15,030 bases of DNA from Actinomycetota bacterium (GTDB lineage: Bacteria > Actinomycetota > Humimicrobiia > Humimicrobiales > Humimicrobiaceae). The DNA lies in contig JAHILC010000011.1 in the NCBI GenBank assembly GCA_018897225.1, positions 1 through 15,030 of the forward strand. Direction: 5' to 3'. Below the pieces are notes generated by a model. It was not told where the DNA came from and did not search any database. It worked only from the letters and a program-made list of their open reading frames with translations. Position numbers and translations under genes: made by a program. Of the stretch, positions 13,716 to 15,030 are shown one piece after another (position 1 is the first letter of the stretch; every line of letters begins with the position of its first letter).

Positions 13716-13755
13716 CTTTCCCGTTAATAGTCGTAAATTGGCAAGGTAACAAATA

Positions 13756-13771
13756 ATTGTTGAGTAACAAT
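13756..13771 (+). repeat. Small hairpin before the DUF2723 gene
   Basis: ATTGTT and AACAAT form a six-pair stem with loop GAGT, 17 bases before the ATG. It is A/T-rich with no U-run. It may be chance or a weak operator. Confidence 0.25.
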
Positions 13772-13788
13772 AATAGCAGAAAAATAAA

Positions 13789-15030
13789 ATGTTGTTAAAT
13801 AATAGATTTAAATCATATGTCTTAAAAAACTATATATATATTTTCTATTTTTTAAGCTTTTTAGCGCCATTTTTTATCTACCTTAGAACCATGAATCCTT
13901 CATCTTTTGGATGGGATACCACATGGCTACACATACAGGTTCCTCTTCTTTATGTCGGACAGACTACCGGCTTTCCAATAGCGTTCCTGACTGGTAAATT
14001 GTTTTCTTTTATCCCGATCGGTACGATGGCCTACAGGCTAAATATGTATTCAGTGTTCTGGGGCGCTATGTCAATATTTGTGCTTTTCATATTTATAACA
14101 AAATTACTTAAAAAGGAATACTATATAGCATTTATCACGGCAGTTTTTTTTGGCTTTTACAGAGTATTCTGGCTGCAAACTAACAGATTCGAGGTCTATA
14201 CTCTTAATACATTTTTTACTGCAATTATAATGCTGGTGGGATTTTACTGGGCGAGCACAAAAAGCAATAAGTTTTTGTATCTTTATTATTTTCTTATCGG
14301 CCTTAGCTTCACGAATCATCCAATATCACTGTTTCTTGCCCCTGCTTTTATAATCTTTCCTGTCTTGGTTGACTGGCATCAAGTATTTAAAATAAAAAAA
14401 TTCTTTATAATACTTGCCCTTATAATTTCACCTAATCTGCTTTACCTCTATATCCCCATCAGGTCACTTCAGGGATATGGTGGTATTACCACTTTTTCCA
14501 AGTTCATTAACTACATATCAGGAGATAGGTACAAGTCAGACTTTGGGTTTAAGGGCTTTGAAATGTTAAAGAAGATATTCCTGGAATATATAGGATTGTT
14601 AAAGGGCGATTTTACGGCAGTAGTCCTGATTATTTTTATCATAGGCCTTGTTTATCTGGCAATACGGCAGAAAAAATATTTTATTTTGATTATTTCACTT
14701 ATTGTTTTAAATTTGGTTCCAATCCTTTTTTATGAAACAACGGCAACTCATTTTTACCTGACCACTATGGTTTGTTTTTTATGCGTTCCTTTTGCCGGCG
14801 GCCTTTACTGGATCAAAGAAGGTATTGTAATTTTTTTTAACAAATACTTAAAAAAACTTTTTTCAAACAGGCTTAAATTCCTGCAAAACAATAAAAAAAT
14901 AGATGAAGATAAAAGCACTCCCGGCAGGTTTGATAATAAATATATTATACTGAGGGCAGGTTTCCTGTTGGTATTTTTTATGGCTGTTTCGGTTTTTCCT
15001 ATAAATCTTTTTGCTGCTAATTTTTCGAAA
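13789..15030 (+). CDS. DUF2723/GT117-like polytopic membrane protein, 3' end outside window
   Basis: An open frame of at least 414 codons runs off the right edge. It is strongly hydrophobic, with roughly ten membrane segments, and resembles DUF2723 proteins, membrane glycosyltransferases of the C-type (GT117, related to protein O-mannosyltransferases). The match covers the first segment plus extracytoplasmic loop (FGWDTTWLHIQVPLLYVG), GFPIAFLTGKLFSFIPIG, NRFEVYTLNTFF, GLSFTNHP and YLYIPIRS. The usual first loop has an acidic GE pair and HPPGYP; here these are replaced by TTW and TTGFP, so activity or substrate may differ. A charged cytosolic stretch is at about residues 344-384. The ATG has no clear ribosome binding site. 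It directly follows the IS200/IS605 relic. Confidence 0.75.
   Translation, partial: MLLNNRFKSYVLKNYIYIFYFLSFLAPFFIYLRTMNPSSFGWDTTWLHIQVPLLYVGQTTGFPIAFLTGKLFSFIPIGTMAYRLNMYSVFWGAMSIFVLFIFITKLLKKEYYIAFITAVFFGFYRVFWLQTNRFEVYTLNTFFTAIIMLVGFYWASTKSNKFLYLYYFLIGLSFTNHPISLFLAPAFIIFPVLVDWHQVFKIKKFFIILALIISPNLLYLYIPIRSLQGYGGITTFSKFINYISGDRYKSDFGFKGFEMLKKIFLEYIGLLKGDFTAVVLIIFIIGLVYLAIRQKKYFILIISLIVLNLVPILFYETTATHFYLTTMVCFLCVPFAGGLYWIKEGIVIFFNKYLKKLFSNRLKFLQNNKKIDEDKSTPGRFDNKYIILRAGFLLVFFMAVSVFPINLFAANFSK

Larger units (their letters stand above)
13325..13722 (-). mobile_element. Internally deleted IS200/IS605-family tnpB element
   Basis: About 400 bp between the ABC ATPase and the DUF2723 gene. Read on the minus strand it begins with a subterminal palindrome (13715-13696), contains a tnpB C-terminal relic, and ends with a second palindrome followed by GGGAGTATGTCA (to 13325), a sequence style common at right ends of tnpB elements. 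Both palindromes have the same orientation, as in IS200/IS605 ends, not inverted as in most insertion sequences. Intact single-gene members are well over 1 kb, so most of tnpB has been lost. No tnpA is present. Exact ends are uncertain because the family leaves no target duplication. Confidence 0.65.

Noticed and set aside
1..15030. CRISPR array, tRNA or rRNA genes
   Set aside because: No regularly spaced repeats, cloverleaf with CCA-like end or rRNA-like conserved stretch was seen by eye on either strand.

Overview
This is an A+T-rich bacterial window (roughly one third G+C by eye) with tightly packed genes, many TTG/GTG starts and strong AGGAGG-like ribosome binding sites. The content suggests an anaerobic, low-G+C, Gram-positive-like or candidate-phylum bacterium. 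The pointers are a CoA-disulfide/persulfide reductase with a rhodanese tail, a DUF1638 protein, an AcsE/MtgA-like methyltetrahydrofolate methyltransferase, a thioredoxin-fold lipoprotein with CcdA, DegV, QueH and a DUF2723 membrane protein. No rRNA or tRNA gene was seen, and the species cannot be named from this sequence.

Layout. Bases 1-1205 hold a VapBC toxin-antitoxin pair lying between two copies of an imperfect ~36 bp direct repeat. Bases 1206-6039 are a redox/sulfur region: an ArsR-type repressor with a candidate operator, a truncated FAD-oxidase stub, an FAD disulfide reductase-rhodanese fusion, a DUF1638 protein, a C-terminal remnant of a flavodoxin-like FMN reductase, a TlpA/ResA-like lipoprotein and CcdA. 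The last five are packed with gaps or overlaps of 16 bp or less, as in one operon. Bases 6189-7959 carry lgt and a DegV-family lipid-binding protein. queH (minus strand) converges on degV and diverges from hisD-hisC. A stand-alone methyltetrahydrofolate methyltransferase and a MalK/UgpC-type ABC ATPase follow. The window ends in a DUF2723/GT117-like polytopic membrane protein that is open at its 3' end.

Between the ABC ATPase and the DUF2723 gene lies about 500 bp without an intact gene. I read it as an internally deleted IS200/IS605-family tnpB element on the minus strand. It keeps two same-orientation subterminal palindromes, a tnpB C-terminal relic (CPFGHVEHVDINAA) and a hairpin-rich tail placed where TnpB omega/reRNA is normally encoded.

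How genes may work together (inference): CcdA would carry electrons across the membrane to the lipid-anchored thioredoxin-fold protein, which needs Lgt (encoded just downstream) for its anchor. The cytosolic reductase-rhodanese would handle CoA-disulfide or persulfide, possibly under ArsR control. Two members of this region are decayed, so the cluster looks like a once larger operon that has lost pieces.
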